Shown piece after piece: positions 44,226-53,024 of a stretch of 64,000 bases of DNA. The notes beneath the pieces were generated by a model that saw only the letters and a program-made list of their open reading frames with translations, did not search any database and was not told the DNA's origin. The stretch lies in assembly GCA_016712375.1 (NCBI GenBank), contig JADJRE010000003.1:124001-188000 (forward strand), read 5' to 3'. The translations under genes and the position numbers were made by a program. The DNA comes from Rhodospirillales bacterium (lineage in GTDB: Bacteria; Pseudomonadota; Alphaproteobacteria; Rhodospirillales; Defluviicoccaceae). Every line of letters starts with the position of its first letter. The stretch's first letter is position 1.

Positions 44226-44302
44226 TGCACATATATTCTGCACAGGAAAAGGGCCCTGAATTCAGCGGCTTAGATTTTGTGCAGAATTCTTGATTTCTGC
44301 AG
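44226..44302. promoter_or_regulatory. Candidate res repeats upstream of resolvase
   Basis: TTCTGCACA at 44236-44244 and its exact complement TGTGCAGAA at 44278-44286, plus TGCACA (44226-44231) and TTTCTGCAG (44294-44302). The spaced inverted half-sites next to a resolvase start fit a res/operator region. Confidence 0.5.
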
Positions 44303-44447
44303 TGCGCCCCGATGGCGCGTATCATGAGTGGAGGAAGGTTCCAGCCCCCGTGGGCCCGAGTCGCCGGCTTTCCGGGGTCCAGTGTGGTCAGGCGCTCGGC
44401 CGAGATTTCACCACGGCCACCATCGCCACCGCCGCGTCGGTCGTTGA

Positions 44448-45906
44448 TCAGTCAGTGGCGACGCCGCCTGCGTTTTCGCAAGCGTTTGCCTCTGTCTCTC
44501 GCCCCAACTGCCTCAAGCAGGCTGCAGCCGCCCGGAGGCTGCCACCGAGGCTCTCGTGGTCGACGCGGCCGTGCACGTCGCCCTGCTCTTTCGCCGCCAC
44601 CGCGCGCTCGAACCACGGCTGCGCGTCCGCGAACCGGCCGATCTCAGAAAGAGCACGGCCGATCGCCTCCCCATTTTCGGGCGAGAGTTCGGCGTCTGCG
44701 CTGCGCCAATGCGCGAAATCGGGTCCAAACGCCAGCAGCTTCGCCGAGAGGTCAGCACGATTCGGATGGTTCGCCACCTCCAGGGCAATCGTCACCATTC
44801 GCGCGGCCTGGGCAGCGGCGACCGATTTGATTGACGCGGCGCTGTGCTCCGAGCTTGGCTCATCCTGCAGGAACGCGGCGAAGAGCTGGTGCATCCACAG
44901 CTCGGCGCCGTCCTGCATCACATGGCGATCCAGACACGTATCGAGACGGCGCTGAAATTCGCCTTCGCTCCACCCGACCGCCGTCGTGAGACAAAACTGC
45001 AGTTCGTCGCGCGGGATGCGCTGCGGGGTGAACTGCGCCGCCGCACGCAGCAGCAGCTGCACCGGAGGCTCGAGTTGGTTGAAAACGCCACAGAAACTCT
45101 GCTGCGCTTCCTCGGTCAGGGTGAGGACCGCAGCATCGAGACGGCCACGCCGTGCCTCATGAGCCAGCGTCGCCGCGGCCGGCACGATCTGTACCGGAAG
45201 TCCGCCGGCGAGCCTCGCCAGCTCCGCCCCGAAACGATCCGATACGGTCTCTCCCGCGATTGCCGTGGTTAGGTCGATGCAGGCTTGCGCCGACAGGGGC
45301 GGCACCTCAATGGCCTCCCACCCAGCGTGCCAACGATCAAGCGTGGTGGTCACCAGCACGTGGCATGGCATCCCGGCCGGCGGAAGCCAGGCGAGCACGG
45401 TGTCCACGTCCTGCACGTTGTCATAGATCAGCAGCGTCGGCGCGGCGCCGAGCGCTGCCAGAGTACGAAAGCCCTGGTCTTCGAGGGATTTGTGCGGTGG
45501 CACGTCCAGACCGAGGACGATCTGGCCCAGTCTGGCCAGATCGACCGCGATCGACTGCCGGCCGGCGTCGACGAAAAACCTCCACCGCATAAGCCTCATG
45601 CCGACGGGCGAACTCGCGCGCCAGTTCGCTCTTGCCGACGCCCGGCTGACCATGCAGGACGACCACGGCCTCCTGCGACAGATCGCTCAACTTTGCGCCG
45701 ATCGCCGGCAGGATTTCTTCCCGGCCGACGAAAGGCAGGTTGCGGCGCGACGGGATCGTCCCCCGGAACGGCAGGATGTTCGGCGGCGATGTGTTGTGGA
45801 TGATGAACTGGTTGCCGCCGAAGATGTCACCGCCGCCGGTGTTGACCGTTCCACCGGAAACAACGACGCCGCCTCTGCGGCCGCCGGCGACGGCGGGCGG
45901 GCTCAT
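44448..45906 (-). pseudogene. STAND (NB-ARC-like) NTPase with TPR-like tail, frame-shifted
   Basis: N-terminal part from ATG 45906: Gly-rich NTGGGDIFGGNQFIIHNTSPP, linker NLPFVGREEIL, Walker A LHGQPGVGKSELAREFARR. The frame shifts near 45575-45590, and the rest follows in another frame: FFVDAGRQSIAVDLARLG, Walker B TLLIYDNVQD, sensor-like LVTTTLDRW, winged-helix region, and a helical TPR-like C-terminus to 44448. About 485 residues in total. STAND proteins are NLR-like sensors that oligomerise on recognising a ligand, often phage protein. No effector domain is visible, so the GGDIFGG tail may recruit one. Confidence 0.75.
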
Positions 45907-45927
45907 GCCCGGGCTCGCCGCACGGAC

Positions 45928-46317
45928 CTACTCGCCCTTCAGCTTGCCGAGGACGTACTCGGTGGCCGGTCCAGCGATCGCGCCCAGCACCGGTGAGGTG
46001 AACGCGCCGACCACGGCGCCGGCAGCAGACAGGATCAGACCGACGAAGCCCTCGACCAGCTTGGCGACGATCCGATCGCTGGCGCCACTGCCCTTGGCCG
46101 CCTCCTGCTTCAGCGCGACCAGTTTGCCCTCGGCGTCGGCACGCTGCCCGACCGGCGCGGCGCGCAGCGCCTCGACGAGCGGCTGCAGCGCCTTCTCGAG
46201 GTCGGCGACGGATGGAGCACCGATGATCTTGTCACCGCCGAAGATGTCACCGCCGCATGCCGCGGCCGTATCGCAAAGACTCCGGCCCCGGCCGGCCTCC
46301 TCCCGCGTGAGAAGGGG
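45928..46317 (-). CDS. Small protein sharing the STAND protein's GGDIFGG motif
   Basis: Open frame from 46317 to TAG 45928, with no ATG/GTG in frame. An ATG at 46321 lies one frame away, so the 5' end is probably shifted. The protein reads ACGGDIFGGDKIIGAPSVAD, a helical stretch LEKALQPLVEALRAA, and a glycine/alanine-rich hydrophobic segment VEGFVGLILSAAGAVVGAF that may enter the membrane. The GGDIFGG(D/N) motif recurs at the N-terminus of the STAND protein 22 bases downstream. It may be the effector or an adaptor; unrecognised family. Confidence 0.55.
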   Translation of the reverse strand, partial: PLLTREEAGRGRSLCDTAAACGGDIFGGDKIIGAPSVADLEKALQPLVEALRAAPVGQRADAEGKLVALKQEAAKGSGASDRIVAKLVEGFVGLILSAAGAVVGAFTSPVLGAIAGPATEYVLGKLKGE

Positions 46318-46376
46318 TCATCTCCTGGCCGAGACGACACGCCCGGGGCGTCCTGGCGCCTAAGAGCATCGAGCCC

Positions 46377-46575
46377 TTAATCGGACGCATATCCTGCGGC
46401 GACAAGGTAGTTTCGGCATTCGTCTGGGCTGTAGAGGTCGCGGATGTTGCCGACGGCGCGCCACAGGGCGTCGATGGTTCTGGCGCCGATGCGTCGGAGA
46501 TGGCCTTTGAGTTTGGCGAAGGCCATTTCGATCGGGTTCAGGTCGGGGCTGTAGGGCGGCAGGAAGAGGAACTAG
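46377..46575 (-). pseudogene. IS630-family transposase C-terminal fragment
   Basis: Frame ending at TAA 46377 reads FLPPYSPDLNPIEMAFAKLK and LYSPDECRNYLVAAGYASD, the last catalytic region and C-terminus of IS630 transposases. Everything upstream of 46575 is lost, the sequence switching to the SLATT gene's 3' flank. Confidence 0.85.
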
Positions 46576-46579
46576 GCGA

Positions 46580-47187
46580 TCAGTTACCATCCTTGGTATC
46601 AAGTCCCTTTATCTGAAAACTTTGCGCTATTCTCGCATCCGGTTCTCCCCTTATTTCGCTTCTAATGCGATGCGCTTCCTTAAAATCAATATCGTCCGGT
46701 TCTGTTCCTCGTGCCTTTAACAACTGAAATGATTCCTCAAGGCTCCTCAGTGTGTAAACTAAGTCATCATCGCCCATATCCGGCCAGTCGACGACTCGCG
46801 CCTTCTGTGCAATATGTTGGTACGAACCCAGGAGGAACTTGTGCTCCTCCGCGTGTACATCAAACTTATAATAATTATTCATGACGCTTAAATATACCGC
46901 AATCAACGTCGCCACTATCGACGCAACCGTAAACAACACAGCAAAATCGTGATGCACGTTTGCCCAAACAGCTTTTCCTGCTGCGAAATTAAAAACAACA
47001 GCAAGACCGATAAAATACTTCCAAGCGACGAAATAATCTCACCCTTGAAATACCGCGCAGCCTGATGTCCATTGCGCTTTTGTGCGTTCCGATGCGCGAA
47101 CGCATTTATACGAGCACGGATCCAAATATTTTTTACACGCTCGCGAACGGCATTTCCAACTGCCACCGCCACCTCATCCGACGGCAT
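46580..47187 (-). CDS. SLATT-domain two-TM protein (likely membrane effector), frame-shifted as given
   Basis: ATG 47187 reads MPSDEVAVAVGNAVRERVKN then IWIRARINAFAHRNAQKRNG in one frame. The rest, DYFVAWKYFIGLAVVFNFAAG (TM1), VLFTVASIVATLIAVYLSVM (TM2), a cytoplasmic helix AEEHKFLLGSYQHIAQKAR, and the tail to 46580, is one frame away; the shift is near 47035-47045. This is the SLATT layout: helix, two TMs, long helix. SLATT proteins are predicted pore-forming effectors of nucleotide-signalling conflict systems. Its start overlaps the PPDK/HIT gene by 14 bases. Confidence 0.75.
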
Positions 47188-48901
47188 GGGCTACCTTTCG
47201 CTTTCCAAAAAACGTACGAAAAAATCTCTTCTGAGACGGCGACACATCCGCCGGCATCTTTAAGAAAAAACCATCGCTTTCGCTTCCAAATAACATGTAT
47301 TCACAGTCAGACTTTCGCGCGTAGTAACACGCTTCGCCAAACAAATACGGCCCTTCCGCCCTAGTTGCGTGCGCGAGATCCACGATCACCGACTCTCGAA
47401 AGCCGTGTTGTGGCACTAAATGGCAATGCGCATGCTGATCCGCAAACCCACTGGTACAGAACGGCGCTCTCCCTCGTTCAAAAAATATAAAGCTCTCCCC
47501 TGGACCAAGATATTTAGATTCTATCCGCTTTATTAAGCCAGTTAAATGCAGCGCCGCGGCACAATCGGCAATGCTGTTCTCTTTTTGCCGGGCCACCATT
47601 AATAAGTGGTTTGGTAATATGGGCTCCTTATCAACAACAACGTGAAAATATAGATCCTCTATGATAGGCGTTTCATTGAATATTTTTTCAGCCGGATCAG
47701 ACGCCTTTGACGTAACGTCTATTTCATAGTACTCATAATGTTCTATGGACTCCACCCCTCTAAGCAGATAGCTAGGAAGGGGAATAATTCCATATTCCCG
47801 CATGACGATGGCGGGATGTGATAAGATGCCGAAATCTACAAAGACCTTATTGTGTTCACGTGGTAACAATTTCATTATCTGGAGTAAGGTTTCTTCTTCG
47901 CCTCTCTCGACCGTAAGTCGAAGCTTCAGTGCGCCTTTTCCGTCCCAAGACTTGATGTCATCAACACTTTCGACAGTATGGATGCTATTGGGAATAACAA
48001 TGCCGTCCGGCAGCGTAAACCCTTTTCGAATGTTCAAAAATTGCCACGTCTCTTCCTCGTCCTGAACAAAATGTACGTTAAGGGGTCGCAGCGACCGGAG
48101 ATCGGACCGTATCATTCGGCAGATTCGCTCAACCACACCCATCCAATCTGCTACTACTCCACGACTTACGGGAGCATCTTCGACGGAACAATCTTGAGAG
48201 TCGCGAGCGAACACGGCAGTCCGTTTAGCGACATACCGCCAAATACGGGCGTTCATCCGAGTGACTAAAATTACATCAGGAGCAGGGCGGTTGGCGCTCT
48301 CCCACATCCCAGGAATGTGTTCCAGCACAAATTTATCGTCCTGAATTAAAAGCTCAAATGACCGACGGACATCAATGTATTCGTGGACCAAAGTGGTCCA
48401 GTATGGGCGCCTTTCCCTTAGCACAATGTTAATTGCGTCCTCATAATGCTCTACAAAGTGTCGCGGGAGGCCGATGTCGGTCTTATAAGAATGACGAATT
48501 GTTAAGGGGGTGTTGTTATGACTGAAGGTGCCGACACGATGTATAATATCGGGGCGTTTCAATCGTGGGGGGATGATGGCGAGTTTTTTTGTGAAAAGAT
48601 TATGTGTCGAGAAATAAATAGCTGCGGCGCCCTTAAGGCCGAATTCGTCGGAAGGGAAAAGAGGGAGGTCAATTATACCCGGATCGTATGAACCTTGGAG
48701 CGCGAACATTCTTGAGAAGTCATGTATATATATTTCACGAACCTGAAATAAAAAGATGGAATTGGCGCCAATTCCGAGTTCGGCAATGAAGGTTGTCTTA
48801 AAGCCTTGGCGAAGAGTATTTACTAGGTCGCCTATTTTAGGGATACGAGCGTGATAGTCTGGTGTTCCTGATGAGGCGATTGTGGAGTCTCCAGAATCCA
48901 C
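47174..48901 (-). CDS. PPDK-like/HIT fusion protein, C-terminal part
   Basis: 575-codon frame opening with GTG 48901 inside the upstream frame. Near residue 45 it has NSIFLFQVREI, matching the VQARPI strand that closes the PEP-synthase/PPDK nucleotide-binding domain. A second ATP-grasp-like region follows (PYWTTLVHEYIDVRRSFELL, VLEHIPGMWES). After an uncharacterised middle region comes a C-terminal histidine triad DQHAHCHLVPQ (HxHxH), as in HIT nucleotide hydrolases/transferases. The natural product is probably one ~770-residue protein together with 48832-49488; see that entry for the junction. Last gene before, and overlapping, the SLATT gene. Confidence 0.65.
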   Translation of the reverse strand: MDSGDSTIASSGTPDYHARIPKIGDLVNTLRQGFKTTFIAELGIGANSIFLFQVREIYIHDFSRMFALQGSYDPGIIDLPLFPSDEFGLKGAAAIYFSTHNLFTKKLAIIPPRLKRPDIIHRVGTFSHNNTPLTIRHSYKTDIGLPRHFVEHYEDAINIVLRERRPYWTTLVHEYIDVRRSFELLIQDDKFVLEHIPGMWESANRPAPDVILVTRMNARIWRYVAKRTAVFARDSQDCSVEDAPVSRGVVADWMGVVERICRMIRSDLRSLRPLNVHFVQDEEETWQFLNIRKGFTLPDGIVIPNSIHTVESVDDIKSWDGKGALKLRLTVERGEEETLLQIMKLLPREHNKVFVDFGILSHPAIVMREYGIIPLPSYLLRGVESIEHYEYYEIDVTSKASDPAEKIFNETPIIEDLYFHVVVDKEPILPNHLLMVARQKENSIADCAAALHLTGLIKRIESKYLGPGESFIFFERGRAPFCTSGFADQHAHCHLVPQHGFRESVIVDLAHATRAEGPYLFGEACYYARKSDCEYMLFGSESDGFFLKMPADVSPSQKRFFRTFFGKRKVAHAVG

Positions 48902-49488
48902 TGAGTGGCGCTACGACGAATACAGAAGGAAAAAAGGTTGTTAGGTGGCAAAGAAGTGTTTGAAACGCCGCCCTTGGTGATCTCGCAATAAATTTTATTG
49001 TCATCGGCGTAGATGGTTGCGGAATGGAGGCACGCCTTTTCTTCTTGCACCATTAGAGAAAGGTGAGTAGCTCGTTGATCAAGCCTGTGGCGACGGAAGT
49101 AAGGCGTTATGGATGTGCGTCGTGAAGACAGGAAAGAGAGCTCTATGCTTTGTAGAATCTCGTCGAAAGAGTAAAGACTGTGATACGACGAAAACATACC
49201 AGCAAATTGATGTGAGCGAGTATCCTCCAAAACAGAAGAAGATCTAAGTATTACCCGCGGCGTACCCGTCATATTTATGAGCGCGCCGTAGGCGTCCTGG
49301 AGGGTGTCAACAAGTGCAGTAGGCGCAGTGGATGTGGCGAGGAGCTGGACAGCGCTAGCGGAAATGCAGAAACCGTGTGCGACGGTAGCGCCGAGAGAGG
49401 ACGCGAGTTGAAGGTTACTAGCCTTCGCCCCGAATCTGGTTCGATCGATCGGGTCAGGTGTGTTAAGCCACGCGATGTCAGTTGTCAT
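48832..49488 (-). CDS. PEP/pyruvate-binding (PPDK N-terminal-like) domain, N-terminal part
   Basis: 218 codons from ATG 49488. FGAKASNLQLASSLGATVAHGF matches the GGKxANLxxL...VPxGF opening, and RVILRSSSVLEDTRSHQFAGMF the VRSSxxxED...FAG core, of PF01326 ATP-binding domains. LSLMVQEE corresponds to the VxVQ strand. The frame ends ...CTA AAA TAG at 48832; moving back one base reads on into the 47174-48901 frame (PKIGDLVNTL). Either one A is missing from the run, or the A-AAA-TAG site is slippery. No strong ribosome site at the start. AT-richer than its surroundings. Confidence 0.7.
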   Translation of the reverse strand: MTTDIAWLNTPDPIDRTRFGAKASNLQLASSLGATVAHGFCISASAVQLLATSTAPTALVDTLQDAYGALINMTGTPRVILRSSSVLEDTRSHQFAGMFSSYHSLYSFDEILQSIELSFLSSRRTSITPYFRRHRLDQRATHLSLMVQEEKACLHSATIYADDNKIYCEITKGGVSNTSLPPNNLFSFCIRRSATQWILETPQSPHQEHQTITLVSLK

Positions 49489-49809
49489 TGATTATCAGGG
49501 TTCGAGGCGACAAGGCATGATCCTTTAGGCAATCTCCAAGTGTTCTTAATTGCAACAATGATATATGTCGATCCATCTCACCCTCCTCGAATTTCTAGTG
49601 ATCGACTGAGCCAAGCCGCGATCATCGTCGACGTAGCGCCCCAGGACGCTGAGGCTCCCCGCCGAAAGGGGCGAGATCGATGCCATGCACTCTCCTGAAG
49701 ATGGCACATGGCTGTTCACACGCGCATGACTTCGACGGTCATGCCGCCCTCGGATACCAAGGATTGGTTTGCTCATCCAGTGCCAACCGGGGCGAGCGGG
49801 AGTTAGGAG
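49489..49809. other. Spacer between SLATT operon and IS66 copy 2
   Basis: No supported gene. The AT-rich right-hand part of the island ends here (about 49560), after which GC-rich IS-associated sequence starts. The promoter of the PPDK/HIT-SLATT operon should lie in 49489-49600. Confidence 0.4.
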
Positions 49810-51722
49810 TCAATCGGAGCGTCCCAGGTTTCCTGACTGTCGCGTACCCAGGGATGATCGGGTATTTGGGAATGAATGACAAGAGCGGCCGCCGCCGCAG
49901 GGACAGGGCCGGTACGCCTGTTCGATAACGTCGTCAGCGCTCAACAATTCACAGCTCAGGAAGGAAGGCTCCCCGCCTGCACGGGGATAGACCCAGCAGA
50001 TTGGTAACGTTGCCGGTCTGGTTGAGGGGCTCCCCTCCCTGCCCCGTCGTCGTCCGCCGCCGGGTCCGGCTCGCCCCGCTCGCCGCCGGCGGACGATCGC
50101 CGCCTGCCGAGGCGGTTCCGGGCGCCAACAAGCCGCGCCGCGCCGATTTGCCCGCCGGCGCCGCAACCCGTTGGCTGCCCAGTTCCACGGCAGCAGTTCG
50201 TCGATGCGGTTGATCGGGTGCAGGGCAATCCGCGCGAGCACGTCCCGCGGCCAGGCGAACGGATCGATGCCGCCCAGTTTGCAGGTTTCGATCAGGCTGT
50301 AGACGGCGGCGGCGCGCGCACCACCGGCGTCGGAGCCGGCGAACAACCAGTTCTTTCGGCCCAGGCTGACGCCCCGGAGCGTGTTTTCGGCGCGGTTGTT
50401 GTCGATCTCCAGCCGGCCGTCGTCCACGAAGCGGGTTAGCGCCGTCCAGTTTCCGAGCGCGTAGCGGAACGCCTGGGCGAGCCCGCTCTTCGGCGGCAGC
50501 CGGCCGAACTGGGCCGTCAGCCAGCCGTGCAGGCTTGCGAGCAGCGGCTTGCTCTGCTCCTGCCGGACGGCGCGGCGCTGGTCGGGCGGGCGGCCGCGGA
50601 TCGTCGTCTCGATGCGGTAAAGCTCGGCGATCCTCGCCAGCGCGGTCGCGGCGATCGGTGACTTGGTGCTCTCGTGGACCTCGAAGATCTTCCGCCTCGC
50701 ATGCGCCCAACAGGCGACCTCGACGATCCGCTCGCCGTAGAGCCTGTCGAAGCCGGCATAGGCGTCCGCCTGCAGGAAGCCGCGGAACCGGGCGAGATGG
50801 CCGACCGGCCGCTCGCCTTTGCGGTCGGGGCTGTAGAAGAACGCAGCCGCCGGCGGGCTGGCATCGGCCCACGGGCGGTCGTCGCGGACGTAGACCCACA
50901 GCCGGCCGGTCCTGGTGCGCCGCGGCCGGGATCGAGCACCGGCACCGGGGTGTCGTCGGCGTGGACCCTGACGCCTGCGAAGACATGCGCCGCAAGCCGG
51001 TCGGCCAGCGGCTGCAGCAGCCAGGTGGCCCGGCCGACCCAATCGGCAAGGGTGCTGCGGTCGAGCTCGACGCCGCTGCGCGCGTAGATCGCCGACTGCC
51101 GGTACAAGGGCTGATGATCGCAATATTTGGCGACGAGGACCTGGGCCAGGAGGCCCGGGCCCGGCCGACCGCGCTCGACCGGCAATGACGGCATCGGCGC
51201 CTGGTGGATGCTCTCGCACGCCCGGCAGGCGAAGCGCGGCCGGACGTGGCGGATCACCCGAAACTGCGCCGGCTCGTACTCGAGGACTTCGCTGACGTCC
51301 TCGCCGATCGCATGCAGCGCGCCGCCGCAGCCGGGACAGCTGCATCCGGCGGGTTCGTGCCGCAGCACCTCGCGCGGCAGATGTTCCGGCAGCGGCTTGC
51401 GGCGGGTCTTCGGCGCAGCATCACAGGCTGGCTCGGGTGCCGGATCGCGGATCGCTTCGAGCGCCGCCAGTTGCTCCTCGATCGCCTCCAGCTGCAACGC
51501 CAGCTGGTCGGGGTGGCTCTTCTCCGACGAGCGGCCGAACTGCTGCCGACGCAGCACCGCGAGGAACGACTGCAGCTTCTCGATCTCGACGGTGTGCGCG
51601 GCGAGCTGCAGCTTCGTCTCGTCCAGCTCGGCGGTCTGCCGATCGAGATGCGCGGCCAGGTCGCGGACCAGCGCCTGCAACGTCGCGGCGTCATCGGGCA
51701 GCTGGGCGAGATCGAAGCGCAT
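49810..51722 (-). pseudogene. tnpC: IS66 transposase TnpC, frame-shifted
   Basis: ATG 51722 opens with RFDLAQLPDDAATLQALVRDL, coiled coil, LRRQQFGRSSEKS, zinc ribbon CPGCGG...CRAC and VHADDTPVPVLDPGRG, then loses frame near 50930. RTGRLWVYVRDDRPW through QADAYAGFDRLYG, NNRAENTLRGVSLGRKNWLF and IDELLPWNWAA continue one frame away. The second frame stays open past the normal TnpC end to 49810, so the native stop is also altered. Inactive as given. It differs clearly from the first IS66 copy. Confidence 0.88.
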
Positions 51723-51788
51723 ACCCTCTGGTAGCCGACGCGAGTCCCCATTTCCAGAGAAATTTCGAAGCGGAATCAGGGATCTCGC

Positions 51789-52108
51789 TTACATCGCCGT
51801 CGGCCGCGGCGGATCCTCCGCCAGCACCGCGCGGCGCCAATCCAGGCCCTCGATCAACATCGCCAGCTGTGCCGGGGTGAGGATGATCGCGCCTTCCTCC
51901 ACCCGCGGCCAGACGAATCGCCCCGTCTCCAGCCGCTTGGCGAACAGGCAAAGCCCACTGCCGTCCCACCAAAGCAGTTTCAAACGGTCGGCTTTCTTGG
52001 ACCGGAAGAGGAACAGATGTCCGCAGAACGGATCACGCGCCAGGACCTGCTGCACCGACGCCGCGAGCCCGTCAAACCCCTTGCGCATGTCGACCGGCGC
52101 CAGCGCCG
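51789..52108 (-). pseudogene. tnpB: IS66 TnpB, 5'-truncated
   Basis: Reads DTALAPVDMRKGFDGLAASV, FLFRSKKADRLKLLWWDGSG and LCLFAKRLETGRFVWPR, the IS66 Orf2 family, ending at 51789. The first ~10-15 codons are replaced by the IS21 terminal repeat at 52109. Confidence 0.88.
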
Positions 52109-52202
52109 TGTCAATCGGCGTGCAAAGGGACCCCTTATTCCGGCGTCGATGCGAGCTTGTCCAGGTAGCGAACAGGAGGGCCCCGCGCGCTGCGCAGTGC
52201 CT

Positions 52203-53024
52203 TCATGAGCGACGGAGCGGCGCGCGCGGAGGTGCCTGTTTGCCCACCTGGGCAAGCCTGGGGTGGGGTCCGGGGAGGGGGAGGAGAGTTTGGCTCAGGC
52301 TCGGTTCTTGAAGCGCCAGGACTCGTTGCCGGTCTCGATAATCTCGGGAGTGATGGGTGAGACGATCGAGGAGTGCGGTCGTCATCTTCGCGTCGCCGAA
52401 CACGCTCGGCCATTCGCCGAAGGCGAGGTTGGTGGTGACGATGATCGAGGTGCGCTCGTACAGCCGACTGATCAGGTGGAACAGCAGCTGCCCGCCGACC
52501 TGGGCGAATGGCAGGTATCCCAGTTCGTCGAGGACGACGAAGTCGAGGCGGACGAGGTAGTCGGCGAAGCCTCCCTGGCGGCCGGCACGGGCTTCGCTTT
52601 CGAGCCGGTTGACCAAGTCGACGACGGTGTAGAACCGGCCGCGGGCGCCGCCGCGGATGCAGGCCCGGGCGATGGCAATCGCAAGATGGCTTTTGCCGGT
52701 GCCGGTGCCGCCGATCAGCACGGCGTTGCGCTGCTGGACGAGGAATGCGCCGGTGGCCAACTCACGGACGAGCGTCTCGTTGATCGGCGTGCCGGCGAAG
52801 GTGAAGTCGTCGATGTCCTTGGCCAGCGGCAGCTTGGCGATGGTCATCTGGTACTTGATCGAGCGCGCCTGCTTCTCGGCGATCTCGGCCTTCAGCAGAT
52901 CGCCGACGATGCGCGGCGGCTCGTGCTGGCGCTTGATGCCGGCCGCCATCACCTCGTCGTAGGCGGCCCGCATGCCGTACAGCTTCAGCGCGCCCATCAG
53001 CTCGAAGATCTGGGTCCGGTCCAT
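52203..53024 (-). pseudogene. istB: IS21 helper ATPase IstB, frame-shifted near C-terminus
   Basis: From ATG 53024: MDRTQIFELMGALKLYGMRA, Walker A IGGTGTGKSHLAIA, Walker B FVVLDELGYLPF, and sensor TTNLAFGEW. After LLDRLTHHS the frame slips near 52345; the normal end (EIIETGNESWRFKNRA, stop at 52295) lies in the neighbouring frame. As given the protein ends with an unrelated Pro-rich tail at 52203. IstB is the AAA+ regulator that activates IstA. Start overlaps the istA stop. Confidence 0.85.

Larger units (their letters stand above)
49810..52108 (-). mobile_element. IS66-family element copy 2, truncated by IS21
   Basis: Carries tnpC and most of tnpB on the minus strand; tnpA and the right end are missing because IS21 begins at 52109. 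A possible left terminus starts GTACGCCTG at 49912, similar to the GTACGC ends of the first IS66, but it cannot be confirmed without the other end. Confidence 0.75.
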
